Positions 1 through 11,377 of a DNA stretch of 64,000 nt are shown here, one piece after another (within the stretch, counting starts at the first letter, position 1; every line of letters begins with the position of its first letter). The stretch lies in NCBI RefSeq assembly GCF_024339125.1, contig NZ_CP101417.1, forward strand, positions 3,793,001-3,857,000. Reading direction: 5' to 3'. The translations under genes were made by a program, and so were the position numbers. The notes beneath the pieces are model-generated. The model ran no database searches, was not told the origin of the DNA, and was given only the letters and a program-made list of their open reading frames with translations. The DNA is from Xanthomonas hortorum. GTDB lineage: Bacteria > Pseudomonadota > Gammaproteobacteria > Xanthomonadales > Xanthomonadaceae.

Positions 1-217
1 CCGTAATGCATCAGTAACCGTTACCAACCGAGCGAGACCATTGGGCGAGTAGATCGTCGCAGCCGCGATGCGATATATGGAGTTGACGCGTGTCGCGTGC
101 TGCATGAGGCGCGGCCTACAGCTGCATGCAAATGTCCGCTGTTCAACGGCTGCATCCCAGCCACTTCAAGCAGCGCGCAGCACGATGTCATCCTCTCGAA
201 GACAACTGAAGCTCGGT
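1..217. other. intergenic, no gene recognised
   Basis: This stretch lies downstream of the mechanosensitive channel gene. I see no convincing coding frame, repeat or RNA in it. The neighbouring gene is outside the window. Confidence 0.4.
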
Positions 218-2677
218 CTAAACGTCGCCTTGATGCCGCTGCGTGCGCAACGCTATTGCATCCTCGTCGGCGTCCGGCCAGCTGCGCACATGCACGTCCT
301 GCTGTGGGAACGGGATGACGATGTGCGCTGCGTTCAACGCGTCGTGGATGTAGGTGGCCAGGGTGCTGCGAATGACCAGCCAATGGTCGTAGTCCTGGGT
401 CCAGGCACGTACGCTGAAATCCAGCGTACTGCTGCCGAAGCCCTCGAAGAAAGCGGCCGGCGGCGGTGTGTCGACAATACCGGTGGTCTGCTCTGCGCAG
501 CGGGTGAGCAGGGCGATCAGTTGCTTCGGATCGCTGCCATAGGCAACACCGACTTTGATCTCGATGCGCCGGCTGCGGTCCAGCAGCGTCCAGTTGGTCA
601 GGCGTTCGGAGAGGAGTGTGCCGTTGGGTACCACCACGTCGGCACCATCGAAGGTGCGGATGCGCGTGGCACGCATGCCGATGTCGCGCACGCTGCCTTG
701 GGTGGTGCCGATCTCCACCACATCGCCGGGCTGGATGGGGCGTTCGAACATCAGGATCAGGCCAGACACGAAGTTGTTGACCACGTTCTGCAGGCCGAAG
801 CCAATACCCACACCCAGCGCCCCGAACAGCAAGGCCAATTGCGAACCCTTGAGTCCGGCTGCGGAAAGGGCCACCACAATGCCCAGTAGCAGGACTGCAT
901 ACGACGCCAGCGAAGCGATGCTGTTACCAATGCCGCGAGCAAACAGCGCACGTGATTCCAATATGTGCTGCAAGATCAAACGGGTGATGCGCGAGGCCCA
1001 GCTGGCAACCACGATCGCTACCACGAATACCAACACATGCCCCAGCGACAAGCTGAAATCGCCAATGCCGAACTCATGCGAGAGCACGGTGTGCAGCACC
1101 CGGTAGATCGGCCGCAGGACGCGAAAGCTGTCCATGGCATAGAGCACCCAGCCGATCCCGGCTGCGCCGATCGCCAAGCGTGTGAGCAGGTGCAAGATGG
1201 ACGGTGATTGGGTATGCGCCAGGGTGAAGCGCTGCACGCCGGGGCGACCGAGTGCCTGATGCAACAGCGTGAGTACCACGCTGATGCCAACGAACAACAG
1301 CAGTCCCAGGTAGGCGCTGTCGATCACGGCGTCGGTGAGCATTTCGCCGAGCGAGACATTGCCTATGGCATTGCTCACCACCGCGGTAGCAAACAACAAC
1401 GCAGCCAGCCACGCTGCGCCACGTAGAACACGGCCCAGGCGGCCGGTCCGGGCGCGATGGCCACGCGTCTGCGCACGCCAGAGCATCCATGCGGTGGTCG
1501 CCAGTGCCACCGTGCCGAGCACCAGCATATAGAGGCGGTAAGCCAGGCTGTTGCCCAAGAAAATCACTCCAATGCCGGACAGCACAAACAGCGCTGTGGC
1601 GGCATAGGGCCAGATATCGAGCAGTCGCCTGCTCTGCGGTGGCAACAGGCGCAGCACCGGCACCAAGGCGATCAACATCGCAAATTGGCGGGTGAGCACT
1701 GGAGCGTCAGGCTCGAAGGCCAGGCTCACCAACATGCACAGCAGCAGCCACGTCGACCAGGGCCGGCCGAGCACGCGTGCAGCGCCGGCATCGAGCATGC
1801 CGGGTGCCGCCTTGCGCGAGCGATACCACAGCAAAAGCAGCAGGGGGAGGCTCATGTACTGCAATGCACGCGTGGCGACCTGATTGCTGAAGTGCGCATG
1901 GTTGTAGGCCGCAGCAAAGTCCGTTTCGATACGCAGGCCGGTAGAGATAGCGTTGCCACTGGCAGCCGGCGTGGCAGCCAGCCCGGGGGACAGCTGCCAG
2001 AGCGGTGGCGCCTCGACCACCAGCAGGCGCCGGTCGATATAGGCAATGGCGTCGCCAACGGCTGCTTGCCCACTCCGCAGGCGGCTTTCCAGTGCATTGG
2101 CCCGCGTACCCAGTACCACCTGAGTCTCCAGCGGCACCGCCAACGCTTGTTCGGCACGTGTCAGCAGGGCGATCAGGGTATCGATGCGTGACAACAGCAC
2201 GTCAGGCAACCCGGGGGATTGGCTACGCGTGAGTTGCCAGGCTGTCCGCCGGCGCGCCAGCTCGGCCACGTCGGCCGCGTAGGGCGCGGTAGCCAGAGTC
2301 ATCGCTTCGCGCCAACGCGCGTAGCGCCGCGCGTCGAAATGCCAATGACGGTCCAGACTTTCCAGCCGCATGATCGGAAGCAGGCGCAACTGCGTGGGCG
2401 AGAACTGATGTAGGCGTGCGTCCACCGAGCGTGCGATCAATTCCAGTGATGCTGCTAAGGGCAGGGTCGGGTCGGGCGCGCCAGCGCGCGCGATGGCCGA
2501 CATCGCGAGACGTTCATCGGTATCTGCGCGCGCGATCAGGATCTCGGTCTCGATGGCGCGCGTGGCCACACCCGCCGACGCCGGGGCCGCTGCGGGCGAG
2601 GGGGCGGATGTCTGTGCCCATGCGGGAATGCCGAACAGCAACAACCAGGCGATGCAATGAATACGAAAGCGCGCCAT
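218..2677 (-). CDS. MscS-family mechanosensitive ion channel, large form
   Basis: Large inner-membrane MscS-type channel of 819 aa, expected to open under membrane tension and release solutes during osmotic downshock. The ATG at 2677 is preferred because it gives a clean signal peptide (hydrophobic run ending FGIPAWAQ); a longer frame exists upstream. A periplasmic N-terminal part of about 250 residues is followed by many membrane segments. The MscS pore signature lies near residues 620-655 (GALGVGIGFGLQNVVNNF, then ERPIQPGDVV), followed by the cytoplasmic beta domain. Length and layout resemble the MscK/YbiO type rather than small MscS. It lies at the end of the receptor cluster, and no link to chemotaxis is visible. 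Confidence 0.85.
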   Translation of the reverse strand: MARFRIHCIAWLLLFGIPAWAQTSAPSPAAAPASAGVATRAIETEILIARADTDERLAMSAIARAGAPDPTLPLAASLELIARSVDARLHQFSPTQLRLLPIMRLESLDRHWHFDARRYARWREAMTLATAPYAADVAELARRRTAWQLTRSQSPGLPDVLLSRIDTLIALLTRAEQALAVPLETQVVLGTRANALESRLRSGQAAVGDAIAYIDRRLLVVEAPPLWQLSPGLAATPAASGNAISTGLRIETDFAAAYNHAHFSNQVATRALQYMSLPLLLLLWYRSRKAAPGMLDAGAARVLGRPWSTWLLLCMLVSLAFEPDAPVLTRQFAMLIALVPVLRLLPPQSRRLLDIWPYAATALFVLSGIGVIFLGNSLAYRLYMLVLGTVALATTAWMLWRAQTRGHRARTGRLGRVLRGAAWLAALLFATAVVSNAIGNVSLGEMLTDAVIDSAYLGLLLFVGISVVLTLLHQALGRPGVQRFTLAHTQSPSILHLLTRLAIGAAGIGWVLYAMDSFRVLRPIYRVLHTVLSHEFGIGDFSLSLGHVLVFVVAIVVASWASRITRLILQHILESRALFARGIGNSIASLASYAVLLLGIVVALSAAGLKGSQLALLFGALGVGIGFGLQNVVNNFVSGLILMFERPIQPGDVVEIGTTQGSVRDIGMRATRIRTFDGADVVVPNGTLLSERLTNWTLLDRSRRIEIKVGVAYGSDPKQLIALLTRCAEQTTGIVDTPPPAAFFEGFGSSTLDFSVRAWTQDYDHWLVIRSTLATYIHDALNAAHIVIPFPQQDVHVRSWPDADEDAIALRTQRHQGDV

Positions 2678-3142
2678 GGTCGGCTTCGGCCAAAAGTGAA
2701 GGGGTTCTAGATAACGATCTAGGCAGTGCGACGTCAAGGACGGCTGCAGTCGTCAGGTGTTGCGGCGTGCCGTCGCCTGCACCGCGATGCGCGGAAAATC
2801 GCGCAATACGATGCGCCGATGGTCTCGGATGGATGGGTTCGCTTCGGGCGAGTGCGTGCGCAGAAATTTGCGACTGCCATGTGTAGCGGCGCATCGCCGT
2901 GCAATGATGCTCGGCGACGCACACGATGTAGAAGATTACAGTCGTCTTGCATCACAGCATGCCTGGGCGCGATGAGCCCGGTCGGCGATGACTCTGAGAA
3001 AAGACAGCGCCCGCTTGAGTGGACAAGCCGCTTCATCGCGTCCCTTGCAAGATCCACGCCTCCATCAGGCAAAAGAAAAGCCGCGTTTCTCTAGGAAACG
3101 CGGCGCGATCTTTTCAGCCGTTCGAGGTCGTTGCGGAGCTGC
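2678..3142. other. intergenic region between MscS gene and first MCP gene
   Basis: This 465-bp gap holds the terminator of the MCP gene at 3071-3104 and presumably the promoter of the channel gene. No further gene was recognised. Confidence 0.5.
3071..3104 (-). terminator. Rho-independent terminator of the first MCP gene
   Basis: A perfect 9-bp stem (gccgcgttt at 3080-3088 with aaacgcggc at 3096-3104) is followed, in the minus-strand direction, by a T-rich tract (complement of aaaagaaaa at 3071-3079). It lies 38 bp past the MCP stop codon. Confidence 0.8.
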
Positions 3143-5401
3143 TTAGAACTCCGCCCAATCCGACTCGTTCGAGGCGACCGCCGCCTTGGGCGCGGCACGC
3201 ACCACCGGCTTGCTCGGCTTGGCAACGGCGGCGGCCACGGCGGCAGGGCGTGCCGCTGCGGCTTGCCGACGCACCACCGGGGTGGCACGTGTCACTGCTT
3301 CCAGCTCGGCCGACAGCCGGAAAAGCGCGACCGCTTCGGTGAGCTGCTGCGCCTGCTCTTCCATCGAGCGTGCGGCGGCGGTGGCCTCTTCCACCAGCGC
3401 GGCGTTCTGCTGGGTGGCCTCATCCATGTGGGTGACGGTCTGGTTGACCTGCTCGATGCCGACCGACTGCTCCTGGGAGGCGGCGGAGATCTCGCTCATG
3501 ATGTCGGTCACGCGCTGCACCGAAGAGACGATCTCGCTCATGGTGCTGCCGGCCTGATTCACCAGCGCCGAGCCTTCGGCCACCTTGCTCACCGAGTCGT
3601 CGATCAGGCTCTTGATCTCCTTGGCTGCGCCGGCCGAACGCTGTGCCAGCGTGCGCACCTCGGAGGCGACTACCGCAAATCCACGGCCCTGCTCACCGGC
3701 ACGTGCCGCTTCCACTGCCGCGTTCAAGGCCAGGATATTGGTCTGGAAGGCGATGCCATCGATGACGCTGATGATCTCGGCGATCTTCTTGGATGAGGTC
3801 TCGATGCCGGACATGGTGGTGACCACCTGGCCGACCACGCTGCCGCCATGCGAGGCAACACCGGCTGCGCCGATCGCCAATTGATTCGCCTGGCGCGCGT
3901 GTTCGGCGTTCTGCTTGACGGTGGAGGTGAGCTCTTCCATCGAGGCGGCGGTTTCTTCCAGATTGGCCGCCTGCTGCTCGGTGCGCTGCGACAGGTCCTG
4001 GTTGCCGGCGGCGATTTCGCCTGCGGCTGTGTTGATGGCCAAGGTGGAGTGCTTGATGCGGCCGACGATGTCGGTCAGGCGCTGGGTGGTGGCATTGGCA
4101 TCGTCGCGCAGGCGCGCGAACACGCCGTGGAACTCGCCATCCATGCGCGCGGTGAGATCACCCTCGGCAACGGCGCCGAGCAACTGCGACAGCTTGCCCA
4201 GATTGCGGTCGCTGACTTCCATCATCGAGTTCAGATCCGACACCATCACCGCGAAGTCGTACTTGAAGCGTGCTGCGTCGCCACGTGCGCTGAAATCGCC
4301 GGCGGCGGCGGCCTGTGCCAGCTGCTTGATCTCGGTGTTGATCGACAACAGGCTGGCCTTGGCCGCATCCATCGCTTCATGCAGGATCGCGCGGCTGGCC
4401 GGCAGACGGCGTGCGTCCTGGGTCAGGTCGCCTTGCGCGTATTGATTGAGGATGCGCACCGAATCGGTGATGGCATCCAGATGCTCGAAGATCATCGTGT
4501 TGATGCCGCCGGCCAGGTTGCCATACACGCCTGGGAAATCTTCCGGCATGCGGTGGGTGATGTCTTCGGCCGCATGCAGGTGCGACATGCGCGCGGTTTC
4601 GTCGCTGAAGCGGCGCAGCATCTGCGTCATGCCACCGGTGGCCTCCAGCATCTGGCCGATTTCATCGTTGCTGGTCTTGCTGACCTGCACGCTCAGATCG
4701 CCACGCGAGACCGCCTTGATCGCGCCCAGTGCCTTGGATAGTGGAGTGGTGATGCTGCGTGCGATCAACCAGCCGAAGGTGACCGACAACGCCGCCATCA
4801 GCAGCGTGCCGAGCAGCAGCACTGCGCTGGTGAGTTTGAACGAGGCAGCGCTGGCGGTCACCATATCGCTCAGTGCTTTGGACTGCTGCGCATAGAGCTT
4901 GTCGACCGAGGCGAATAGTTCCTTGCGGATCTCGCCGGACTGCTTGCGCGAAAATTCCATCGCCGCGGCGCGGTCTGGGTCTGTATAGAGCTTGCGCAGT
5001 TGCTGGTTGGCCGCGAAGTAGCGCGTGCTGGCATCGGTCAGCCTGGCGTACTCGGCCTTCAACGGCGAGGCGGCGCCGATCTTGGTATCCAGGACCTTTT
5101 GCGTTTCGATGTATTTGGCCTGGATCTCGTCCATGCGCTTGAAGAACATCGCATAGCGTTCCGGATCGTCGAGATTGACGAACTGGCCCACTTCATAGAC
5201 GCGGAATTCGCCAGCGAAACCACGCAACTCGGACAGGCGGCTCAGCACCGGCACCACGTCCTGATTGATCAGGTCGGTTTCCTGCTGCATCTGCTTCATG
5301 CGTGAAAAGCCGAGTCCACCCAGCAGGGCAGTCAGCACGGCGCTCAGGCAGAAGGCAAACATCAGTTTGCGGCGGATCGGCCAGTCGTTGAACTTGTTCA
5401 T
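3143..5401 (-). CDS. methyl-accepting chemotaxis protein with repeated HAMP region
   Basis: Transmembrane chemoreceptor of 752 aa. Transmembrane segments near residues 12-32 and 187-208 bracket a helical 4HB-type periplasmic sensor. The HAMP domain is followed by HAMP-like repeats (AEGDLTARM and [11 protein letters not shown] style motifs) up to about residue 440. The signalling hairpin carries the conserved tip [18 protein letters not shown] and the flanking methylation helices. The C-terminus ends in DWAEF, an xWxxF pentapeptide of the kind that tethers CheR/CheB. A sigma-28-like promoter lies about 80 bp upstream and a terminator follows. It belongs to the tsr-like receptor series that continues to 18.8 kb. 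The ligand is unknown. Confidence 0.93.
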   Translation of the reverse strand: MNKFNDWPIRRKLMFAFCLSAVLTALLGGLGFSRMKQMQQETDLINQDVVPVLSRLSELRGFAGEFRVYEVGQFVNLDDPERYAMFFKRMDEIQAKYIETQKVLDTKIGAASPLKAEYARLTDASTRYFAANQQLRKLYTDPDRAAAMEFSRKQSGEIRKELFASVDKLYAQQSKALSDMVTASAASFKLTSAVLLLGTLLMAALSVTFGWLIARSITTPLSKALGAIKAVSRGDLSVQVSKTSNDEIGQMLEATGGMTQMLRRFSDETARMSHLHAAEDITHRMPEDFPGVYGNLAGGINTMIFEHLDAITDSVRILNQYAQGDLTQDARRLPASRAILHEAMDAAKASLLSINTEIKQLAQAAAAGDFSARGDAARFKYDFAVMVSDLNSMMEVSDRNLGKLSQLLGAVAEGDLTARMDGEFHGVFARLRDDANATTQRLTDIVGRIKHSTLAINTAAGEIAAGNQDLSQRTEQQAANLEETAASMEELTSTVKQNAEHARQANQLAIGAAGVASHGGSVVGQVVTTMSGIETSSKKIAEIISVIDGIAFQTNILALNAAVEAARAGEQGRGFAVVASEVRTLAQRSAGAAKEIKSLIDDSVSKVAEGSALVNQAGSTMSEIVSSVQRVTDIMSEISAASQEQSVGIEQVNQTVTHMDEATQQNAALVEEATAAARSMEEQAQQLTEAVALFRLSAELEAVTRATPVVRRQAAAARPAAVAAAVAKPSKPVVRAAPKAAVASNESDWAEF

Positions 5402-5478
5402 TATTTACCTCGGAGTTACGCAGAGACGTTGTCCAGCACGCTAGCGGCACGACCGGAAGATTCTTTATTCATGAAGAA

Positions 5479-5505
5479 GAATCGGTCATGCGGCACGCGT
5501 TTTTT
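5479..5505 (-). promoter_or_regulatory. candidate sigma-28 promoter for the first MCP gene
   Basis: On the minus strand AAAA, a 15-nt spacer and ACCGATTC resemble the FliA consensus TAAA-N15-GCCGATAA. It ends 78 bp before the MCP start at 5401. Confidence 0.45.
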
Positions 5506-5599
5506 CCATAGTCCAGGCTGTTGCAATACGCCGTTTCGATAGGGAAGGGCATGCGTTACGGTCGCGCGCGCAGCGCTGCGCACGCGACCGATACAGGAT

Positions 5600-7969
5600 T
5601 CAGAAGTCCTGCCACTGGCTGTCGTTGCCGGCAGTTGCCGCAGGCGTACTGCTCGATCGACGTGGTGAGGCCGGTGCACGCGTCGCGGTAGCGGTTGCAC
5701 GCTTGGCTGCGGCGCTGGCCGATTTTTTCGTGGGCGCGACAACGGCAATGCCGGGCGTCGTCTCCAGGGTGAAGCGCGCCACTGTCAGTGCCAGTTGCCC
5801 GGCCTGTTCTTCCATCGTGCGTGCGGCGGCGGTGGCTTCTTCCACAAGCGCGGCATTCTGCTGGGTGGCTTCGTCCATCTGGGTGATGGTGCGGTTGACC
5901 TGTTCGATGCCGGACGACTGTTCCTGCGAAGCCGCTGCAATCTCGCCCATGATGTCGGTCACGCGCTGCACGCTGGCCACGATATCGGACATGGTGGTGC
6001 CGGCCTGGTGCACCAGCAGCGAGCCTTCGGTCACCTTGCCGACCGAGTCGTCGATGAGGTGTTTGATCTCTTTTGCCGCGCCGGCCGAACGCTGCGCGAG
6101 CGTGCGCACTTCGCTGGCGACGACCGCGAATCCGCGGCCCTGTTCGCCGGCGCGCGCCGCTTCCACGGCGGCATTCAAGGCCAGGATATTGGTCTGGAAG
6201 GCGATACCGTCGATGACGCTGATGATCTCGGCGATCTTCTTGGATGACACCGCGATTGCGGACATGGTGGTCACCACGTTAGCCACCACCGCACCACCTT
6301 GCGAGGCGACACCGGCTGCGCCAATGGCCAGCTGATTGGCCTGGCGTGCGCTTTCGGCATTCTGCTTGACGGTGGAGGTGAGCTCTTCCATCGAGGCGGC
6401 AGTTTCTTCCAGGTTGGCCGCTTGCTGCTCGGTGCGCTGCGACAGATCGTTGTTGCCGGCGGCAATTTCGCTGGATGCGGTATGGATGCTGCCGGCGGCC
6501 TGCTGGATGTGTCCGATCACCTGCGCCAGTTGCTCGGCGGTGCTGTTGGCATCGTCGCGCATGCTGGCGAACACGCCCTGAAAATCGCCGTGCATGCGTG
6601 CACTCAAATCGCCCTCGGCCAGCGCGCTGAGCAGGCGCGAGACCTCGGCGATGCTGCCTGCATTGGCATCGAGCAAGGCATTGAGTTGCTGCGCCAACTG
6701 CAGGAAGAAGCCCTGCTTGCCGACGCTGTCGATGCGCTTGGACAAGTCGCCTGCGGCCGCGCTGCGTACCACGTCGGCCACGGCGATTTCGACCTGCGCT
6801 TCGGCGCTGCGGTCGCGCCATTCGCAGACAAACCCCAGGTGTGCGCTGGCCGCGTCGCGGATCGCCGAGACATCCTGCACGATGCAGGCGGCGCGATACT
6901 GCACTTCGCGCTGCGCCGAGCCCTGGCGATCCAGGCGTTGATAGATTTCCGCGTCCTGCGCGTTGCCCACTTCCAGCTGCGACACCGGTTGGCCGATCAA
7001 TGGTGCAGCGCGGTCGAAGGCGGGCGCGCAGGCGTGGATATCGTCGGCGTAGGTGTGCAGCAAGGTCTTCAGCGCGTTGTTGGTGTAGATGATGGTCAGA
7101 TCCGGATCGGCGATGTACATGCCGGTGGAGGCGTTGTCGAGCGCGGTGCGGATGCGCAGGTTTTCGGCGGCGATGCTGCGCTCGCGCTCCAATCGTTCGC
7201 GCAGATCGCGCTGCATGCGTGCCAATGCCGCCATCAGACTGCGTGCGTGTTTGGCGGCGACCGGAATCGGCTGATCCAGGCGGCCCTCGGCGATATGTTG
7301 TGCGGCAGCCATGGCCAGCTGCGGTTCGCCGCCGAGCAGGCCGAACACCGAGCGCAGAATCCAGCCAGCCGCCAGCGCCAGACACACGAACGCGAGCACC
7401 ACCGCGCCGCCTTGTTGCCACATCACCCGCTGGCTGTAGTGCTCGGCCTGGCTGCGGTTGGCCGCGTTCAAGGCCAGGATGCGCTCGCTGATCGCGCCCA
7501 TGCGGGTTTCGAGCTGGCCGAATTTGTCGTTGAAATCGGCGTAGGCCGTGCCGCTGTCGGCATGCGTTTCGGCCAGTGTCATCACCTGGTCGGCCGCGGC
7601 GATGTAGGCCTGCAAGGTCGGTGTCACCGCTTCCAGCTCGCTGCGCAATGCCGGATCGAGCGGCAACGTGCGGTTGGCCTCCAGCGACTGGCGAAATTCT
7701 GTGGCGTGTTCGCCCAGCGAGGTGCGTGCGGCGGCAATGGCGGCATCGTCCTGCCTGGATGCGGCAAGCAGGGCGGCAGTGACATCGCCGCGCAAGGCGT
7801 CATGCATCATGTCCGCCTGCATGTGGTTGCGCAGTGCATCGGAAGAGATCACCTGCGCGGCGATTGCCGCAAGCAAGCCGCGTTGGCCGTTGTAGCCGAC
7901 GCCACCCAGGGCGAGCAGCGCCAGCGCAGCCACCAGTACCAGAATGCCCAACATGTGCATGATTTTCAT
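5600..7969 (-). CDS. methyl-accepting chemotaxis protein with PAS domain
   Basis: Chemoreceptor of 789 aa. The start at 7969 ([19 protein letters not shown]) is chosen because it opens directly into the first membrane segment. A periplasmic helical sensor and a second membrane segment (about residues 185-210) lead to HAMP, a PAS domain ([20 protein letters not shown]), a second HAMP-like segment ([10 protein letters not shown]) and the kinase-control hairpin. It ends in QWQDF, a CheR-tether pentapeptide. It starts 13 bp after the stop of the outer-membrane protein gene upstream, so the two are probably co-transcribed. The PAS domain suggests an additional cytoplasmic input. Confidence 0.92.
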   Translation of the reverse strand: MKIMHMLGILVLVAALALLALGGVGYNGQRGLLAAIAAQVISSDALRNHMQADMMHDALRGDVTAALLAASRQDDAAIAAARTSLGEHATEFRQSLEANRTLPLDPALRSELEAVTPTLQAYIAAADQVMTLAETHADSGTAYADFNDKFGQLETRMGAISERILALNAANRSQAEHYSQRVMWQQGGAVVLAFVCLALAAGWILRSVFGLLGGEPQLAMAAAQHIAEGRLDQPIPVAAKHARSLMAALARMQRDLRERLERERSIAAENLRIRTALDNASTGMYIADPDLTIIYTNNALKTLLHTYADDIHACAPAFDRAAPLIGQPVSQLEVGNAQDAEIYQRLDRQGSAQREVQYRAACIVQDVSAIRDAASAHLGFVCEWRDRSAEAQVEIAVADVVRSAAAGDLSKRIDSVGKQGFFLQLAQQLNALLDANAGSIAEVSRLLSALAEGDLSARMHGDFQGVFASMRDDANSTAEQLAQVIGHIQQAAGSIHTASSEIAAGNNDLSQRTEQQAANLEETAASMEELTSTVKQNAESARQANQLAIGAAGVASQGGAVVANVVTTMSAIAVSSKKIAEIISVIDGIAFQTNILALNAAVEAARAGEQGRGFAVVASEVRTLAQRSAGAAKEIKHLIDDSVGKVTEGSLLVHQAGTTMSDIVASVQRVTDIMGEIAAASQEQSSGIEQVNRTITQMDEATQQNAALVEEATAAARTMEEQAGQLALTVARFTLETTPGIAVVAPTKKSASAAAKRATATATRAPASPRRSSSTPAATAGNDSQWQDF

Positions 7970-7982
7970 TGTGCGGCCTGTT

Positions 7983-8744
7983 TCAGAAGCGGAAAGACAG
8001 ACCCACGCCGAGTGCGTGATCCGGTGAGCGCTGGTTGAGCCCGCGGCTGTACACCGCGTCCAATTGCACATCGTTGCTCAGCAGCCAGGCCGAGCCGACG
8101 TCGAGCAGTGCCACGGTGCCGCCGTTCTCGCTGCTGGCGATTTGCGGCAATGCCACTTCGACGAAGGAGCGCACGCGGTCATTCCAGGCCTTGCCGAGCA
8201 CCGCGCCGAAGATGCCGGCGGTATAGCCATGGCCTTGCCCGTCGTCGTCCCGGATCACGCCGGGCATCATGCCGGCCGAGATGCTGTCGCTGAGATCCCA
8301 CTCGGCCACCAGCCGGAACGATGGCCGCGCGCCATGCCCGCGTAGCGCACGTGCGCCGCTGGGCAGATCCACATGCAGCAGCCAGGCCAGCGAGGTCTTG
8401 CCGCTGTCGGAACTGGCCAGGTGGTGTTTGATGCCGAGCGCGACATCGGACATGCCGCTGAGCGTGTCTTCGCCGGGTGCGTCGATGCGCTGCCAGCCAT
8501 CGGTTTCCAGCCGCAATTCCCAGGTCTGACCCAGGCCGTAGCGGAACAAGGTGGGCGTGGCGTAGCCATCGACCGCGTCATCGCGTTCCCACGCGACGCT
8601 GGTTTCCACCTGCAGCCGGCGGTCGCCGACGGTCAGGCTGGACTCGACGAAATCGGGGCGGTCGGTGGCGATCGGATCTTCGGCGCGGGCATGGCCGACG
8701 ACGCCGAACAGGATGAGGCAGCTGGCAAGAATACGTGGCTTCAT
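7983..8744 (-). CDS. predicted outer-membrane transporter-like protein (phenol MetA-deg family)
   Basis: Protein of 253 aa with a signal peptide ([22 protein letters not shown]) and a C-terminal beta-strand ending in phenylalanine (LGVGLSFRF), typical of outer-membrane barrels. The opening [14 protein letters not shown] and the alternating strand pattern match the family named after the phenol meta-pathway MetA protein, usually annotated simply as transporter. The start at 8744 is taken because it gives the signal peptide. It lies between chemoreceptor genes and may deliver or sense the ligand of the receptor that follows 13 bp downstream. That link is only inferred. Confidence 0.65.
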   Translation of the reverse strand: MKPRILASCLILFGVVGHARAEDPIATDRPDFVESSLTVGDRRLQVETSVAWERDDAVDGYATPTLFRYGLGQTWELRLETDGWQRIDAPGEDTLSGMSDVALGIKHHLASSDSGKTSLAWLLHVDLPSGARALRGHGARPSFRLVAEWDLSDSISAGMMPGVIRDDDGQGHGYTAGIFGAVLGKAWNDRVRSFVEVALPQIASSENGGTVALLDVGSAWLLSNDVQLDAVYSRGLNQRSPDHALGVGLSFRF

Positions 8745-9060
8745 GGCGACCCCTGAAACGCGCGAACATCCGGAACGCATGCGTCTGCTTGCACTGTCTG
8801 ACAACAGCGCGCATGCGGTGCTAGAGCGGCTGTTGCGGTGGGGCGCAGGCAGTCGATGTCCTCCTCGCTAGCGGCAACGGCGGATGAATCTTGATGCGTG
8901 GCCGATGGACGGAGCTGTAGTCGGGGAGGGCGTCTGCCACGTGCCGGCCGTGTAGCGTGCGCGCTGCCTGGATCAAGCAATGCTGCGGCATGCATCCGGT
9001 TGACGAGTGCAACCGGATGCCGCTACGCACACGCGTGTGCGCATGCACCGAACGCCTGTC
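8745..9060. other. intergenic with an 11-bp hairpin
   Basis: A 316-bp gap between the split MCP gene and the outer-membrane gene. An inverted repeat gcatccggttg (8992-9002) / caaccggatgc (9010-9020) could terminate the MCP transcript, but no T-tract follows. No gene was recognised. Confidence 0.5.
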
Positions 9061-10174
9061 TCAGAACTCGTGCCACTGACTGTCGTTGCCCGCGTTGCTG
9101 GACGTCTTGCCTGCCGCGTGAGGCTGCGGCGCTGCCATGTGCTTGCGGGTTGTTGGCGCACGTTTGGGCGCTGGCGCGGTGCTGACGGCCGGTTTGACGC
9201 TCGATTTGGCGCTCGACGTGCCGACCGATTTGGCGGTGGATGCAGCAGGCTTGGGCCCGGCTGCCTGCGTGAGCTTGAACACCGCCACCGCGTCGGTCAG
9301 CTGGCCGGCCTGTTCTTCCATTGCACGTGCCGCAGCGGTGGCTTCTTCCACCAGCGCTGCGTTCTGTTGGGTGGCTTCGTCCATCTGGGTGACGGTGAGG
9401 TTGACCTGTTCGATCCCGCTGGATTGCTCCTGCGAAGCGGCCGAAATCTCGCCCATGATGTCGGTGACGCGCTGCACGCTGGCCACGATTTCACTCATGG
9501 TGGTGCCGGCCTGGTGCACCAGCGACGCGCCCTGCGCAACCTTGCTCACCGAGTCGTCGATCAGCTGCTTGATTTCTTTTGCAGCGCCGGCCGAACGCTG
9601 TGCAAGCGTGCGTACCTCGGAGGCGACCACCGCAAAACCACGGCCCTGTTCGCCAGCGCGCGCCGCTTCCACTGCCGCGTTCAAGGCCAGGATATTGGTC
9701 TGGAAGGCGATGCCGTCGATGACGCTGATGATCTCGGCGATCTTCTTGGACGAGGTCTGGATACCGGACATGGTGGTGACCACCTGCGCCACCACTGCGC
9801 CGCCATGCGAGGCGACATCGGCAGCGCCGATCGCCAGCTGATTGGCCTGGCGTGCGCTCTCGGCATTCTGTTTGACGGTGGAGGTGAGTTCTTCCATCGA
9901 GGCGGCGGTTTCTTCCAGATTGGCCGCTTGTTGTTCGGTGCGTTGCGACAGATCGTTGTTGCCGGCGGCAATTTCGCTGGCCGCCGCATTGATCTGCGTG
10001 GCCGAGGTCTGGATGCCGGACACTATCTCGGTCAACTGCGCCACGGTGGCATTGGCGTCGTCGCGCATGCGCGCAAACACGCCCTGGAAGTCGCCATCCA
10101 TGCGCACCGTGAGGTCGCCTTCGGCCAGCGCGCTGAGCAGCGTAGAAATACGCTCCAGTCCATGCGAGGTGGTG
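9061..10174 (-). pseudogene. C-terminal half of an MCP gene split by an IS3-family insertion
   Basis: This is the distal part of the receptor gene whose 5' part is at 11378-13093. It encodes the last HAMP-like segment ([12 protein letters not shown]), the whole methylation and kinase-control hairpin and a terminal QWHEF pentapeptide. It joins the 5' part exactly in frame when the IS and one copy of its 4-bp target duplication are removed, giving a 941-aa protein. Upstream of the joint there is only insertion-element sequence, so this half is unlikely to be made as a membrane receptor. Confidence 0.93.
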
Positions 10175-10242
10175 CGACGTCCCCCCGATTTTGAGTAGCG
10201 CCTCAGTTTGGAGTCCAATTCCCTACCCCGAGGAGATTGGAC

Positions 10243-10506
10243 GTGAAGAAACGTTTTACTGACGAGCAGGTCATCGGCTTTCTGCGCGAAGCCGAAAGCG
10301 GCGTGGCGATCAAGGACCTGTGCCGGCGCCATGGCTTCAGCGAGGCCTCGTACTACCTGTGGCGCAGCAAATTCGGCGGGATGAGCGTGCCTGATGCCAA
10401 GCGGCTCAAGGACCTCGAGTCCGAGAACGCGCGGCTGAAGAAGTTGCTGGCCGAGCAATTGTTCGAGAACGACCTGATCAAGGATGCGCTGCGAAAAAAG
10501 TGGTAA
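10243..10506 (+). CDS. IS3-family transposase OrfA (helix-turn-helix subunit)
   Basis: DNA-binding subunit of 87 aa with a helix-turn-helix ([20 protein letters not shown]) and a C-terminal leucine-zipper-like helix ([18 protein letters not shown]). The GTG at 10243 is preferred because an AGGAG box lies 7 nt upstream; a TTG at 10237 would sit too close to that box. The gene ends over the slippery heptamer A AAA AAG at 10494-10500, from which a -1 frameshift would give the OrfAB fusion transposase. Confidence 0.92.
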   Translation: MKKRFTDEQVIGFLREAESGVAIKDLCRRHGFSEASYYLWRSKFGGMSVPDAKRLKDLESENARLKKLLAEQLFENDLIKDALRKKW

Positions 10507-11345
10507 GCGCACCGGCGCGTCGTACGCTGGTGCGCGAGTGGATCGGGCGTGGCGCCAGCGAGCGTCGCGCCTTGGCAGCGATCGGCATGAGCGCCAGTGC
10601 GCTGCGCTATTGCCCACGCGAAGACCGCAATGGCGAACTGCGCGAGCGCATCGTTGCGTTGGCGCATCGCCATCGCCGCTATGGCGTGGGAATGATCTAT
10701 CTCAAACTGCGACAGGAAGGGCGCATCGTGAACTACAAACGGGTGGAGCGGTTGTACCGCGAGCAGCAGCTACAGGTCCGACGGCGCAAACGCAAAAAGG
10801 TGCCAATAAGCGAGCGTCAGCCGCTGCTGCGGCCAGCGCAGGCCAATCAGGTGTGGTCGATGGACTTCGTGTTCGACCGCACTGCCGACGGTCGGGTGGT
10901 CAAGTGTCTGGTGATCGTGGACGATGCAACCCACGAAGCGGTCGCCATCGACGTGGAGCGCGCGATCTCGGGACATGGCGTTGCGCGCGTGCTGGATCGG
11001 TTGGCACACAGTCGCGGTTTGCCGAAGGTGATCCGCACTGACAACGGCAAGGAGTTTTGCGGCAGGGCGATGGTCGCCTGGGCACATGCCCGTGGTGTGC
11101 AGTTGCGGCTGATCCAACCCGGCAAACCGAACCAGAACGCCTACGTCGAATCGTTCAACGGCCGACTACGCGACGAATGCCTCAACGAGCACTGGTTCCC
11201 GACACTGCTGCACGCGCGCACCGAAATCGAACGCTGGCGACGCGCGTACAACGAAGAGCGACCCAAGAATGCAATCGGCGGCATGACCCCGGCTGCTTAT
11301 GCCCAACATCTGGCAAACACCGATATCATTACCCCCGGACTCTAA
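10500..11345 (+). CDS. IS3-family transposase OrfB (DDE integrase)
   Basis: Catalytic part of the transposase, 281 aa counted from the GTG at 10500, though it is normally made as an OrfAB frameshift product. An HTH_21-type region ([19 protein letters not shown]) precedes the rve integrase core. The DDE triad is visible: D in [10 protein letters not shown] in [10 protein letters not shown] and E in [14 protein letters not shown], with the conserved downstream K/R. The sequence is full length and shows no stop or frameshift, so the element is probably active. Confidence 0.93.
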   Translation: MVSAPARRTLVREWIGRGASERRALAAIGMSASALRYCPREDRNGELRERIVALAHRHRRYGVGMIYLKLRQEGRIVNYKRVERLYREQQLQVRRRKRKKVPISERQPLLRPAQANQVWSMDFVFDRTADGRVVKCLVIVDDATHEAVAIDVERAISGHGVARVLDRLAHSRGLPKVIRTDNGKEFCGRAMVAWAHARGVQLRLIQPGKPNQNAYVESFNGRLRDECLNEHWFPTLLHARTEIERWRRAYNEERPKNAIGGMTPAAYAQHLANTDIITPGL

Positions 11346-11377
11346 ACCAAGCCGCTACTCAGGGCGGGGGGACGTCG

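Larger units (their letters stand above)
10175..11377 (+). mobile_element. IS3-family insertion sequence, IS407-like, complete
   Basis: The 1203-bp element has near-identical inverted ends: cgacgtccccccg at 10175-10187 and its complement at 11365-11377, with further similarity (tgagtagcg) inside both. It is flanked by a perfect 4-bp target duplication, ggtg, at 10171-10174 and 11378-11381. It carries orfA and orfB in overlapping frames with an A6G slippery site. The 1.2-kb size and 4-bp duplication fit the IS407 group. The intact ends, intact genes and perfect duplication point to recent insertion. Confidence 0.95.

Noticed and set aside
6299..8038. Long plus-strand frame opposite an MCP gene
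   Set aside because: It is a shadow of the receptor on the minus strand. The same pattern occurs opposite each MCP.
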